Assembly (NCBI GenBank): GCA_964561925.1
Contig: CAZLRW010000001.1
Coordinates: 1 to 64,000 of the forward strand
DNA from: SZUA-430 sp964561925
Lineage (GTDB): Bacteria > Pseudomonadota > Alphaproteobacteria > Micropepsales > Micropepsaceae
Reading direction: 5' to 3'
DNA length: 64,000 bases
Under the pieces are notes generated by a model that was given only the letters and a program-made list of their open reading frames with translations, made no database searches and had not been told where the DNA came from. The position numbers were made by a program, and so were the translations under genes. Below, one piece after another: positions 24,699-33,676 of the stretch (within the stretch, counting starts at the first letter, position 1; every line of letters starts with the position of its first letter).

Positions 24699-26063
24699 TC
24701 AAGCGGCGCGGACGGCGCGAATAAGCCGCTCCGGCGGGAACTCGACCCAAATTCGCGAGCCGACGTTCGGGGTGCTTTCGATCCGCAACCGCCCCTGGTG
24801 GGATTCGATCAGGCTCTTGACGATCGGAAGGCCCAGACCGGTGCCGCGGCCTTCGACCGTGTAGGCGTCGGACCCTTGCGCGAACGGGTCGGCGGCGCGG
24901 CGGCACAGTTCTTCGGTCATACCGATGCCGGTGTCCTTCACGCCGAGCGCGATACGGCCGTCGGCAAGCATATCGCAGAACACGACCGCGATCCCGCCGG
25001 GACGCGAATATTTGACCGCGTTCGAAAGCAGATTCGTCACGATCTGTTTGACAGAGCGCGCGTCTGCACGGACGACGACCGTCTGTCTGAGGTCAAGCAT
25101 CACGCTGACGTGCGCCTTGCCAGCCTGCGGTTCGACCAGCTTGACGGCTTCTTGTGCGACCGCGTGCAGGTTGACCGCGGTGAAGGCGAATTCGCGCTTG
25201 CCCGCTTCGATCTTTGCGAGGTCCAGAAGGTCGTCGATCATGCGCAAGAGATGATCGCCGCTCGCGTGGATGTCGTCGACGTAACCCGCGTAGCGAGCCG
25301 GCGCGATCGGGCCGAACGTGCGCTGACGCATCAGGTCGGCGTAGCCGAGTATGGCGTTCAACGGCGTGCGCAGCTCGTGGCTCATCGAGGCGAGGAAGCT
25401 GCTCTTGGCTTGGTTCGCCTTCGCCAATTCGCCCGCCAATGCCTCCTTCTCGAAACGCAGGCGGAGTGCCTGGTCGTAGCGCCGTTCCGCTTGACGCGCA
25501 TAGTTCGCGAGGATGAGCATGAAGCCAGGCAGCAACACCAAGAACACGTTCGACAGTATGCCGCCGGCAGACAGCATCTGCAGCCACGCGATCCCTGCGA
25601 TCGTCATAAGCGCTGCGAGCAGGACCGGAAAGCTCGGCGCCAGGAAAAAGAAATAGGACACCATCACCGCGAGCACGATCGTACAGAGCACGGCTTGATT
25701 GGCCGCGTTCGCAGCATCCCAAAACACGATGACCGCGCCGCCCCAGACCATGGCGTGCACGATCCAGACGCCCATCAAGGCCGTTCTCCAGCCACGCGTG
25801 CCGTGGTTCTGGGGCATGCGGAAATACTGCTGAGCAACCAGCGATGAGATCGCCGCCCAAGAGACATCGGCTGCGAGCCAAAGGGCTGCGACCGCAGGCG
25901 ACGTTTGTCCGAGCGCCGGGACCGGGCCGCACATCAGCACGGCGAGCAGAACGGCGAATATTCGCCCGTCGACGTACTGTACCCAGGTGCCGTACGCGAG
26001 ACGAACCTTCTCGCGTTCGATCAGGTCCGCAGTGTGCAAGGCCTCTGTCGGGCCGCCCGTCAT
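24699..26063 (-). CDS. membrane sensor histidine kinase
   Basis: 454 residues. About six membrane segments occupy residues 32-205, then a HisKA domain with SMSHELRTPLNAILGYADLM (phospho-His), and a HATPase domain with NLLSNAVKYS, DTGIGM and GTGLGLPI. There is no attached receiver. The substrate signal is unknown, and no response regulator lies next to it. It could be host DNA flanking the prophage or cargo. Confidence 0.85.
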   Translation of the reverse strand: MTGGPTEALHTADLIEREKVRLAYGTWVQYVDGRIFAVLLAVLMCGPVPALGQTSPAVAALWLAADVSWAAISSLVAQQYFRMPQNHGTRGWRTALMGVWIVHAMVWGGAVIVFWDAANAANQAVLCTIVLAVMVSYFFFLAPSFPVLLAALMTIAGIAWLQMLSAGGILSNVFLVLLPGFMLILANYARQAERRYDQALRLRFEKEALAGELAKANQAKSSFLASMSHELRTPLNAILGYADLMRQRTFGPIAPARYAGYVDDIHASGDHLLRMIDDLLDLAKIEAGKREFAFTAVNLHAVAQEAVKLVEPQAGKAHVSVMLDLRQTVVVRADARSVKQIVTNLLSNAVKYSRPGGIAVVFCDMLADGRIALGVKDTGIGMTEELCRRAADPFAQGSDAYTVEGRGTGLGLPIVKSLIESHQGRLRIESTPNVGSRIWVEFPPERLIRAVRAA

Positions 26064-26173
26064 GGCTTCATCCGGCTTGGGTGTCGCCGAGAGTACCGAG
26101 GCTGTGTTAGGAATCGGTTAGGCCGAGGCCGGTTGTTTACGCCTTGTTCAGAATCGAACTCGGCCGGCGCAAA

Positions 26174-26218
26174 TGGTCGGAGAGAGAGGATTTGAACCTC
26201 CGGCCCCTGCCTCCCGAA
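26174..26218 (-). tRNA. 3' part of tRNA-Pro(CGG), att-like scar
   Basis: Read on the minus strand, TTCGGGAGGCAGGGG, the T arm GGTTCAAATCC, the acceptor strand CTCTCCG and ACCA form the 3' half of a proline tRNA from the anticodon loop (CGG) to the CCA end. The 5' half is missing: beyond 26219 the sequence does not pair. With a tyrosine recombinase gene 50 bases away this is the expected product of integration into a tRNA gene. Confidence 0.75.
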
Positions 26219-26270
26219 AGCGAAGGCGTCGGTTCGTAAGTCATTATTGTAGCAAGGTTTCGCACAAACG

Positions 26271-27311
26271 CTAAGACGCCTTTGCCCAGCGATTGCCCAA
26301 ATCCTCGAGTGAGGCGGCTACATCATCGAGCACGATCGCGGCGTAACGCTGAACGCTGGAAAGGTCCTCCCAGCCGCCGACTTTCTGCAGCTGCAGCAGG
26401 TCCCAACCAAAGCCGCCCTTCTCGACCGGTCGCATGGCCCAGGTCGCCCAGTGGTGACGCCAGTCGTGCCACGTGAAGTCGGTGATTCCAGCATCCCTGC
26501 AAGCTGTGTCGTGAGCCGATCGGACAGGATTGCCACCCTTGCGGCGCGTGTCGGTGTAGTCACCCCGCAGGCCCGTCCATAGGCGCTCGCCGTCTTTCCT
26601 ACCTCGTAGCCGATTTAGAACGACGACACGCACGTCCGCCGTCCAGGGCACAACTCGATCACGACCGTTTTTGGGATTGGCGATATGAAATGCTCCGTGC
26701 GCTCCCCATGAGGGATCGCATCGGCCGACTTCCATGAGGATATTCTCACTCGCGCGAAGGCCGCTGTCCCTTGCCACGAGCGCGATGGGTTGGACCCGTT
26801 TGTTGTACCAGCGAAGAAGCCACTCAGACTTGGGAAGCGTCAGCCAGCGAATGCGCTCTTTGTAGACTTCGTAAGAGGGGATCTCGGGAAACTTGACCCC
26901 GGACGCCTTGAAGACGCCTGCCAGTACGACGCGAACCCGCTCATGCGTGTTTGGCGACCGGCCGGGCAGCACGTCCCTGGTGAACTTCGCAAAGGAAGTT
27001 GCGTCAATGTCGGCGAGTCGTTTCCCGCTAAACGCTTGCTGAAGTTGCCGCACGCGGAGCACCTCCGAGAGGTGGCGATCAACTTCGAGGTAAGCGATGG
27101 CAGCGTCATCGAAGGTGATTTGGCGAGTTATCGAGGCCGCGCCGTGGAGGAGTTCTTGCTGCTTTTCGACTTGGAAATTGACGCGATAGCTTTCTGCAGA
27201 CGCTCTGTCAGCAAATCCTGTGCTGTGTTCTTCGACCTTAAGCGTCCGCCGGCCGACCTTAACCGACCCTCTGACGTGCCAAAATTTCCCGCGTTTGCGT
27301 AGCGTGAGCAT
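26271..27311 (-). CDS. int: tyrosine recombinase / integrase
   Basis: 346 residues. The catalytic set is complete: Arg in DSGLRASEN, Lys-region NPKNGRDRVVP, HDWRHHWATW (HxxR), VGGWEDLS, and Tyr in SVQRYAAI. The N-terminus (MLTLRKRGKFWHVRGSVKV) is the usual arm-binding / SAM-like start of island and prophage integrases. Its 3' end faces the tRNA-Pro fragment. It is preceded by an overlapping HTH gene, as in int-xis pairs. Confidence 0.9.
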   Translation of the reverse strand: MLTLRKRGKFWHVRGSVKVGRRTLKVEEHSTGFADRASAESYRVNFQVEKQQELLHGAASITRQITFDDAAIAYLEVDRHLSEVLRVRQLQQAFSGKRLADIDATSFAKFTRDVLPGRSPNTHERVRVVLAGVFKASGVKFPEIPSYEVYKERIRWLTLPKSEWLLRWYNKRVQPIALVARDSGLRASENILMEVGRCDPSWGAHGAFHIANPKNGRDRVVPWTADVRVVVLNRLRGRKDGERLWTGLRGDYTDTRRKGGNPVRSAHDTACRDAGITDFTWHDWRHHWATWAMRPVEKGGFGWDLLQLQKVGGWEDLSSVQRYAAIVLDDVAASLEDLGNRWAKAS

Positions 27312-27496
27312 TTGAGGGCCTCCACCAGGGCGGCCAGATCACTCTCGGTAAATCTCCACTGGCCGCCAATTCGACGATATGGCGTTCCAAGTGTTTTCAC
27401 AATTCGTTTCACCACGCGCGGAGTGTTATTGCTGTGTATCTGAAGGCGTGCGCTCACGTCCGCGATCGTGAGCAGGGGCACGTTGCTTTCTGGCAT
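27128..27496 (-). CDS. excisionase-like HTH protein
   Basis: 122 residues. Residues 8-60 form a MerR/excisionase-type helix-turn-helix (LLTIADVSARLQIHSNNTPR, then YRRIGGQWRFTESDLAALVE). The C-terminal 60 residues lie out of frame over the start of the integrase gene (184-base overlap) and are low-complexity, so the true 3' end may differ. Probably recombination directionality or regulation. Confidence 0.6.
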   Translation of the reverse strand: MPESNVPLLTIADVSARLQIHSNNTPRVVKRIVKTLGTPYRRIGGQWRFTESDLAALVEALKCSRYANAGNFGTSEGRLRSAGGRLRSKNTAQDLLTERLQKAIASISKSKSSKNSSTARPR

Positions 27497-27970
27497 CTCG
27501 GGACGGCCGTCGATAGCTGACTGCGGCTATTGTCGCCCACAACAACGCCGACTGATATTCCCGTTACATACGCCCTTGATGGATTGAGTACTTGGAGCGC
27601 GACGTGTGCAGCCTGTGTGCAGTGCGACAGCGAAACTCAGCGTTGCTCAGACAATTTGCTGGGACGAGGAAACGACGGCAAGCCATCTCGATCACGTTGA
27701 AGACATCGTGGTTTCAGACAAATCCGTCCGATGATAGATTTACCCGATCCGCCTTCTCTTTCAATCACTTGCAATACTCCGTGTGCTGAGTGTGTGCAGA
27801 AAGAGAGCGTAGGTGATCGCAGGTGGTGCGCAGGTGCGCACGCTTCCAAAGCGGATGCACTCATTCGATGGCAACCGGGAACTTCATCCATTTTGGCAGG
27901 GCTTCGCCGCTTTGTTTTCAGCGACGGATCGCGCAAGAGGGCCACGCCTTGCTGGCTCACCTGCGTCCCG
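27497..27970. other. intergenic region without a supported gene
   Basis: 474 bases between the excisionase-like gene and the TetR gene. The open frames here are short, overlap each other on both strands and show no family pattern. I see no tRNA, repeat or strong hairpin. Confidence 0.6.
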
Positions 27971-28564
27971 CTACCTCTGTCTCGGTAACAGGCCGAGCCC
28001 GATGATCTCATTCAGTGTCATGAGCGCCCGGTCGAGAGGCAGTGCCGCCTCATCTTCGAGTTCGGCACGCACGATCGCCCAACCGATTTCGAAGAGGATC
28101 GCCGCGGCGGCAGCCGGATCTATGTTCGTGCGCACCGCGCGTTCGCGCTGACCGGCGACAAGAGTTTGCTCCAACAGGGCGATCATGCGTTCGCGCTGCA
28201 CGGTAGCCGCCATTCGCGAGACTTCGCCTTCGACCAGGTCCGAACCGAAGAGCGAGGCGTGCAAGAGCTCGTCCCTGCCATAATGATCGACGGTTAGGCG
28301 GATGAGGTGTTGCATGCGTTGCGGCACCGGCGCGCTGCTCTGCAGCACCTTCGCGGCGCGCGCCACGAAGCGTTCGAGCGTGCGGCGGACGACGGCGAGA
28401 TAGATCTCCTGCTTCGATTCGAAATGAAGATAGAGGCTACCCTTACCCGTGCCGGCTGTGGCCGTGATGTCGTCGATTGTCGTACGCTTGTAGCCGTGCC
28501 GACGGAACTTCTCTTCCGCCGCATCCAGAAGCCGCTCGCGCGGCTCGTCGATCACCGTGGTCAT
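27971..28564 (-). CDS. TetR/AcrR regulator of the adjacent catabolic operon
   Basis: 197 residues from ATG 28564. The N-terminal HTH is typical (RLLDAAEEKFRRHGYKRTTI, then GKGSLYLHFESKQEIY). The C-terminal ligand domain is unclassified. It diverges from the acyl-CoA dehydrogenase operon; a perfect 11-bp inverted repeat lies between them (28604-28628). By family habit it should repress the operon until a CoA-thioester or related ligand binds. Confidence 0.85.
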   Translation of the reverse strand: MTTVIDEPRERLLDAAEEKFRRHGYKRTTIDDITATAGTGKGSLYLHFESKQEIYLAVVRRTLERFVARAAKVLQSSAPVPQRMQHLIRLTVDHYGRDELLHASLFGSDLVEGEVSRMAATVQRERMIALLEQTLVAGQRERAVRTNIDPAAAAAILFEIGWAIVRAELEDEAALPLDRALMTLNEIIGLGLLPRQR

Positions 28565-28603
28565 GAATCGCAAAATATCACACCCGGCGAGGCTTGACTA
28601 TGA

Positions 28604-28628
28604 ATGACCAAACTAATAGTTTGGTCAT
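28604..28628. promoter_or_regulatory. operator: 11-bp perfect inverted repeat
   Basis: ATGACCAAACT, AAT, AGTTTGGTCAT. It lies between the divergent TetR and acyl-CoA dehydrogenase genes, 15 bases before the latter's start codon, with a possible -35 TTGACT at 28594-28599. This is the expected size and position of a TetR-family operator. Confidence 0.75.
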
Positions 28629-28643
28629 AATTAGGAGGCCGTC

Positions 28644-29843
28644 ATGTCGGCTGGCTATCTGGCCAATGCGCCCCGTTATCCGCGCCCGCCCTCGCATTTC
28701 GCGAACGAGGAATTGGAGACGTTTCGCCGCGGCGTTGCTCGTTTCGTGGCGCAGGAAATCCGCCCCCATGCCGATCGCTGGGAGCAGGCGGGCGAGATCG
28801 ACCGCGCGCTCTACCGCCGCGCATCCGAACTCGGCTATTTCGGCCTGCGTTACGATCCGGCCTATGGCGGCGGCGGCGCCGACTTCATGGCGACGACCGT
28901 GCTGTGCGAGGAACTCGCGAAAGGCGATTCCATCGGCGCGGCGGTGGCGCTGATGGCGCATTCCGAATTCGCGCTATCGGTGATGGCGGCCGAGGCTTCG
29001 CACGACATCAAAAGCGAATTCCTTACCCCCGCGCTCAAGGGCGAGAAGATCGGCGCGATCGGCGTATCGGAGCCGGGGGCAGGCTCGGATGTGGCCGCCA
29101 TTCAATGCCGCGCCGAGCGCGACGGCGCGGACTTCCTGATCACCGGACAAAAGACCTTCATCTCGAACGGCCCGCGTGCCGATTTCATATCGCTGGCCGT
29201 GCGCACGGGCGGCGGTGGTTCGGGCGGCATTTCGTTGATCGCCTTTCCGACGAACACACCTGGGTTCACGATGGGGCGGCGCATGGAGAAGTTGGGCGCG
29301 CGCGCCTCCGACACCGGCGAATTGTTCTTCGACCGTTGCCGCGTGCCCCAGCGCAACTTGATCGGCGAGGAAGGGCAGGGGATGAAATACATCCTCGCCC
29401 ATTTCGCGGGCGAGCGCCTGGTGATCGCTGCCTTCGCCGTCGGCGTCATGGAGCGGCTGATCGAACTCGGCATGGCGCACGCCACCGCGCGTAGCGCCTT
29501 CAAGACTCGGCTGCGCGACTTCCAGACCTGGCGCCACCGTTTCGCCGAAATGGCCACGAAGCTCGAAGCGACGCGCCTCCTTGCGCATCAGGCGGCCGCG
29601 CTGCTCACCGCACGCTCGCCCGACGGCGAAATGGCGGTATCGATGGCCAAGCTGCACGCCGCCGCCGCCGTTCAGAGCGTCGCCGCTGAAATCCTGCAGC
29701 TGCACGGCGGCTTCGGCCAGATGGAGGAATCGCCGGTGCCTCGCTACTACCGCGACGTCGCGGGTTTTTCGATCGGCGCCGGCACGTCGGAAATCATGCG
29801 CGAGATCATCTCGCGCACGCTCGTTCGCGAAATGGAGAGTTGA
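28644..29843 (+). CDS. acyl-CoA dehydrogenase
   Basis: 399 residues, ATG 28644 with TTAGGAGGCC upstream. FAD/substrate motifs: ALMAHSEFAL, GVSEPGAGSDVAAIQ, ISNGPRADF, and the C-terminal SIGAGTSEIMREI. The GAGTSE pattern, with Ala where medium-chain enzymes have the catalytic Glu, is that of isovaleryl- or long-chain-type enzymes whose base lies elsewhere. It is the first gene of an eight-gene operon. Confidence 0.85.
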   Translation: MSAGYLANAPRYPRPPSHFANEELETFRRGVARFVAQEIRPHADRWEQAGEIDRALYRRASELGYFGLRYDPAYGGGGADFMATTVLCEELAKGDSIGAAVALMAHSEFALSVMAAEASHDIKSEFLTPALKGEKIGAIGVSEPGAGSDVAAIQCRAERDGADFLITGQKTFISNGPRADFISLAVRTGGGGSGGISLIAFPTNTPGFTMGRRMEKLGARASDTGELFFDRCRVPQRNLIGEEGQGMKYILAHFAGERLVIAAFAVGVMERLIELGMAHATARSAFKTRLRDFQTWRHRFAEMATKLEATRLLAHQAAALLTARSPDGEMAVSMAKLHAAAAVQSVAAEILQLHGGFGQMEESPVPRYYRDVAGFSIGAGTSEIMREIISRTLVREMES

Positions 29844-29846
29844 ACG

Positions 29847-30704
29847 ATGACCACAAGCAAGATCGGCGCCATCGACGCGTGGATGTCGGTCATGGCGCCC
29901 AAAACCGCGGCGCGCTGGCCGGATTCGTTCTGGCACATCTTTAGAAAGTACGGCGTCGAGGAGCGTTTCCGCAAAGGCTTCACCCTCGACGAGATCATCC
30001 GGGAAATGGACGACGCGGGCGTCGAGATCGGCGTCGCTTCGTCGTTCAAGTGGCTCGACACCTGGATCGTCGACAACGACGAGACGGCGGCCTATGTGCG
30101 CCAAGCGCCGGACCGCTTCATCGGTTCCTTCACCGTCGACATCCGCGATCCGATGCCGGCGATGCGCGAGTTCCGCCGCGCGGTCGAAGAACTCGACATG
30201 AAGATCTTCCGCCTGGAGCCTTATCAATACGGCGACGGCCGCACCACCGCGCCGCCGCCGACGCACCGCATGTATTGGCCGTTCTACGTCGCGTGCTGCG
30301 AGTACAATATTCCCGTCGCCATCCAGGTCGGACACACGGGGCCGCTGCTGCCGTCGGAGTGCGGGCGGCCGATCTATCTCGACGAGGTGGCGTTGACGTT
30401 CCCCGAGATGAAAATCCTCGGCACCCATGTCGGCAATCCGTGGGAGGAGGAAATGATGATCCTCGCCTGGAAGCACCCCAACGTCTATGTCGAGACGTCG
30501 GCGCGGCTGGCGCGGCATTGGCCGGCGCGGCTGAAGGAATTCGCGGGCGGTTACGGCAAGGACAAGATCATCTTCGGCACGGACTATCCGCTGCTGTCGT
30601 TCAAGCGGTCGGTGCAGGACGTTCACGATTGCGGCTTCTCCGAAGAGGCGACGCGAAAGATCCTGCGCGACAACGCCGTTCGGGCGTTCGGCCTCGATGT
30701 CTGA
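29847..30704 (+). CDS. amidohydrolase-2 family TIM-barrel hydrolase
   Basis: 285 residues. Family features include IDAWMSV at the N-terminus, VAIQVGHTG, ILGTHVGNPWEEEM and IIFGTDYPLLS with the metal-binding Asp near the C-terminus, followed by ILRDNAVRAFGL. In this family (decarboxylases, lactonases, ring hydrolases) the substrate cannot be read from sequence. It is three bases behind the dehydrogenase and overlaps the next gene by eight. Confidence 0.75.
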   Translation: MTTSKIGAIDAWMSVMAPKTAARWPDSFWHIFRKYGVEERFRKGFTLDEIIREMDDAGVEIGVASSFKWLDTWIVDNDETAAYVRQAPDRFIGSFTVDIRDPMPAMREFRRAVEELDMKIFRLEPYQYGDGRTTAPPPTHRMYWPFYVACCEYNIPVAIQVGHTGPLLPSECGRPIYLDEVALTFPEMKILGTHVGNPWEEEMMILAWKHPNVYVETSARLARHWPARLKEFAGGYGKDKIIFGTDYPLLSFKRSVQDVHDCGFSEEATRKILRDNAVRAFGLDV

Positions 30705-31488
30705 GCGTCTGCGCCTCTCGCAGAACGGCGGCGGCGTCTATCGTCTGACGATCGCGCGGCCGCAGGTGCGCAACGCGCTCGACGGGCAGGCGTTCGGCGA
30801 GTTGATCGCGGCGTGCCAGAAGATCGCGGCCGATCCGGACGCGCGCGTGCTGGTGCTCGCGGGCGAGGGGCCGGCATTCTCGGCGGGCGGCGACTTCGAC
30901 ACGCTGCAGAAGATTCTCGATGCGGGCCGCGAGGTCGCGGTCGCGGAACTGCGTCACGCCAACGCGGGCGTGCTGGCCTTGGCGTCATTGCCGATCCCGA
31001 CCGTCGCGCTGGTGCACGGCGATGCCTTCGGCGGCGGGGCGGCGGTGGCGCTTGCCGCGGATTTCCGCGTGATGAGCGACAAGGCGCGGCTCGGGTTCGT
31101 GTTCGCGCGCGTGGGGCTTTCGGGCGCGGACACGGGCGCGACGTGGACGCTGAGCCGGCTCGTGGGTCCCGCGCGCGCGTTCGAGATCCTCGCCCTGGGG
31201 CGCATCTTTTCGGCGCAAGAGGCACATGCGGCGGGACTGGCGAGCGCGGTGGCGCCGGCCGAGCGCTTCGAAAGCGAGGCCGCGGCCTTCGTGGCGCAAG
31301 TTCGGGCGCTGGCGCCGCTTGCCGTGCGCGGCACGAAGAAGGCGATTGCCGGCGTGGAACGCCGCTCGTTCGCCGAACAGCTCGACATCGAGACCGAGTT
31401 GCAGGCGGCGGCGCTGACGTCGCGGGATTTCCGCGAGGGACTTGCCGCGTTCCGCGAGAAGCGGATGCCGATTTTCGGAGGGCTATGA
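30697..31488 (+). CDS. enoyl-CoA hydratase/isomerase
   Basis: 263 residues of the crotonase fold. The oxyanion loop is GEGPAFSAGGDF, the second loop VHGDAFGGGAAVALAADFRV. The region LGFVFARVGLSGADTGATW has Asp where hydratases have the second Glu, as in PaaG-type isomerases, so isomerase activity is possible. Confidence 0.8.
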   Translation: MSERLRLSQNGGGVYRLTIARPQVRNALDGQAFGELIAACQKIAADPDARVLVLAGEGPAFSAGGDFDTLQKILDAGREVAVAELRHANAGVLALASLPIPTVALVHGDAFGGGAAVALAADFRVMSDKARLGFVFARVGLSGADTGATWTLSRLVGPARAFEILALGRIFSAQEAHAAGLASAVAPAERFESEAAAFVAQVRALAPLAVRGTKKAIAGVERRSFAEQLDIETELQAAALTSRDFREGLAAFREKRMPIFGGL

Positions 31489-31489
31489 C

Positions 31490-32641
31490 ATGGACGTTCT
31501 CCTGACGACGCAAGAGATCGCGTTCCGCGACGAGGTTCGCACGTTTCTCGATGCGGCGTACCCGCCCGAGCGCATCGCCCGGATCGAGCACGACGAGGAA
31601 TATCCCGAGGACTTCTTCCGCGAATGCGGACGGCGCGGTTGGACGGGGCTGCCGGTGCCCAAGGAGTACGGCGGGCGCGACGGTTCGGTCGTCGATCTGT
31701 GCCTGCTCATCGAGGAAGTCGGCAAGAAGTCGATTTCGCTGTCGACGCTTTACATCGCCGGCACGATCTTCGGGGCGCATGCGCTGCATACTTGCGGCTC
31801 CCCGGCGCAGCGTCAGCGTTACCTTCCGAGAATCGCCGCCGGGAACATCCGCTTCGCGCTGTCGATGTCGGAGCCGGGCGCCGGATCGGATTTCGCGGGC
31901 ATGGAAGCGCGCGCCGAACGGGTCGCGGGCGGCTGGCGGTTGAACGGTCTCAAGGGTCCGATTTCGGGCGCCGAGCGCGCCGACGTCATTATCACCGCGG
32001 CGCGCACCAGCGAGATCGCGGGCGACGCGCGGCAGAAGGGCATCACGCTGTTCCTGGTGCCGCGCGAGACGTCGGGTGTCGGCTTTCAGCGGCGCGAGTT
32101 CGCGGCGATGCGCGCCTTGATGGTCAACAACGTGAGTTACGAAAACGTCGTCGTGCCGGAGGAGGCGGTCCTGGGCGACGTCGATTCGGGCTGGATGAAT
32201 CTGGCGCGGCTGATGGATCCCGAACGGCTGGCCAATGCCGCGCAAACGATCGGCGTGGCGCAGGCGGCCATCGACGAGGGCGTGCGTTACGCCTTGCAAC
32301 GCAAGCAATACGGAAAGCCCATCGCCCGCTACCAGGCGGTGTCGCATCCGCTGGCCGAAGCGCAGGCCGAAGTCGCCGCCGCGCGCCTGCTCGTCTACGC
32401 GGCGGCCCGCAAGCGCGACGTGGAAGGTCCGTGCCCGATGGAAGCGTCGATGGCGAAAATGCTGGCGAACAACGTGGCGGCGCGGGCGACGAGCGCGGCG
32501 CTGCAGACCGGCGGCGCGCGCGGTTGGGAACGCGAGTCGCCGTTCATGCGCCGGTTCCTGGAAGTGCGCGGCTGCGAGCTCGGCGGCGGGACCAGCCAAA
32601 TTCAGCGCAACATCATCGCGCATCACATGGGCATGCGATGA
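31490..32641 (+). CDS. acyl-CoA dehydrogenase
   Basis: 383 residues from ATG 31490, one base behind the previous stop; GGAGGGC lies upstream. Motifs: FALSMSEPGAGSDFAGME, YALQRKQYGKPI, and the C-terminal LGGGTSQIQRNIIAH, with Gly in place of the usual catalytic Glu. Probably acts on a branched or cyclic acyl-CoA. Confidence 0.85.
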   Translation: MDVLLTTQEIAFRDEVRTFLDAAYPPERIARIEHDEEYPEDFFRECGRRGWTGLPVPKEYGGRDGSVVDLCLLIEEVGKKSISLSTLYIAGTIFGAHALHTCGSPAQRQRYLPRIAAGNIRFALSMSEPGAGSDFAGMEARAERVAGGWRLNGLKGPISGAERADVIITAARTSEIAGDARQKGITLFLVPRETSGVGFQRREFAAMRALMVNNVSYENVVVPEEAVLGDVDSGWMNLARLMDPERLANAAQTIGVAQAAIDEGVRYALQRKQYGKPIARYQAVSHPLAEAQAEVAAARLLVYAAARKRDVEGPCPMEASMAKMLANNVAARATSAALQTGGARGWERESPFMRRFLEVRGCELGGGTSQIQRNIIAHHMGMR

Positions 32642-33657
32642 AAGCGCTCGTCTACGAAGCGCCCGGCCGGGTGGCGCTGCAACAGGTCGCCAAGCCGGTC
32701 GCGGGTCCGGGCGAGGTGCTGATTCAGGTCGCGGCGGCGGGCGTGTGCGGCACGGACCGCCACATCGTCGCCGGACATCTGGGCGTCGCGCCGGGAACCG
32801 TTCTCGGTCACGAAGTTTGCGGGTGCATCGCCGAGGTCGGTCAGGGCGTTTCGGGTTTCGCGCCGGGCGATCGTGTGATCGCGTTCGGGCAAGTGGTTTG
32901 CGGCCAATGCGCCGCCTGCCGCTCGGGCCGCGACAATCGCTGCGTGCGCCCGGAAATCCTGGGTATGGGGCGCCAAGGCGCGTTCGCCGAGTTCATCGTG
33001 CTGCCGACGCGCGCGCTCATACCGCTGCCGCAAGCGATTCCCGACGCGGTCGGCGCGATCGTTCCGGACGCCATCGCCACGCCGTATCACGCCGTCGTCG
33101 CCGTCGGCGCGGTGCGTCCGGGCGAAACCGTGGTCGTGATCGGCGCGGGCGGCGTCGGCGCGCATGCGGTCCTGATCGCGCGCATGGCCGGCGCGGCGCG
33201 CATCGTCGCGGTCGACACCGATCCGGCCGCGCGCGAAACGGCGCTCGCACTCGGGGCGGATGTCGGGTTCGATCCGCGCGAGGACGCCGCGCCGGCGAAG
33301 GCGTTACGCAAGCTCGCGCGCAATGCCGGCCTGGTGGTCGAGTGCGTCGGCCGCGAGGAGACGGCGGAACTGGCCTTCGCGGCGGCAGCGCCCGGCGGGC
33401 GCGTCGTGATCGTGGGCGTGGGCAGCGCGCGCCCGAAATTGCCGGCACTGCTGCAATTCGTCGGCAACGAAATTGCGGTCATGGGCTCGTTCGGATCGAC
33501 GAAGAGCGAAATCGAAACCGTGTTGCAGCTGATCGTCGCGGGGCGGCTCGACGTATCGCGCTCGGTCAGCCGCTCGCTGCCGTTGACGGCGGCGGCGAAG
33601 GTTTTCGCCGAACCGCCGACGCCCGCGCGCACCGTGGTTCTGCCGGGCGCGCCATGA
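32638..33657 (+). CDS. zinc-dependent alcohol dehydrogenase (MDR)
   Basis: 339 residues; ATG overlaps the previous stop (ATGA). Catalytic zinc: GVCGTDRHIVAG and GHEVCG. Structural zinc: CGQCAACRSGRDNRC, four Cys. Cofactor motif GAGGVGAHAV followed by AVDTDP predicts NAD(H). It would oxidise a hydroxyacyl intermediate or alcohol in the pathway. Confidence 0.85.
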   Translation: MKALVYEAPGRVALQQVAKPVAGPGEVLIQVAAAGVCGTDRHIVAGHLGVAPGTVLGHEVCGCIAEVGQGVSGFAPGDRVIAFGQVVCGQCAACRSGRDNRCVRPEILGMGRQGAFAEFIVLPTRALIPLPQAIPDAVGAIVPDAIATPYHAVVAVGAVRPGETVVVIGAGGVGAHAVLIARMAGAARIVAVDTDPAARETALALGADVGFDPREDAAPAKALRKLARNAGLVVECVGREETAELAFAAAAPGGRVVIVGVGSARPKLPALLQFVGNEIAVMGSFGSTKSEIETVLQLIVAGRLDVSRSVSRSLPLTAAAKVFAEPPTPARTVVLPGAP

Positions 33658-33676
33658 AACCGGAGATGGGAACGCG

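Noticed and set aside
26174..26250. Complete tRNA gene
   Set aside because: Only the 3' half from the anticodon loop to CCA can be folded; no D arm or 5' acceptor strand follows.
28974..30626. 550-codon minus-strand frame
   Set aside because: It is a shadow of the acyl-CoA dehydrogenase and amidohydrolase genes in very GC-rich DNA, with Arg/His-rich low-complexity translation and no motif.
30623..32626. 667-codon minus-strand frame
   Set aside because: Antisense to the hydratase and dehydrogenase genes; Arg/Pro/Ala-rich with no family pattern.
31624..32637. Upstream extension of the zinc alcohol dehydrogenase
   Set aside because: The frame overlaps the dehydrogenase gene and reads as low-complexity Arg/Gly; the real start is the ATGA at 32638.
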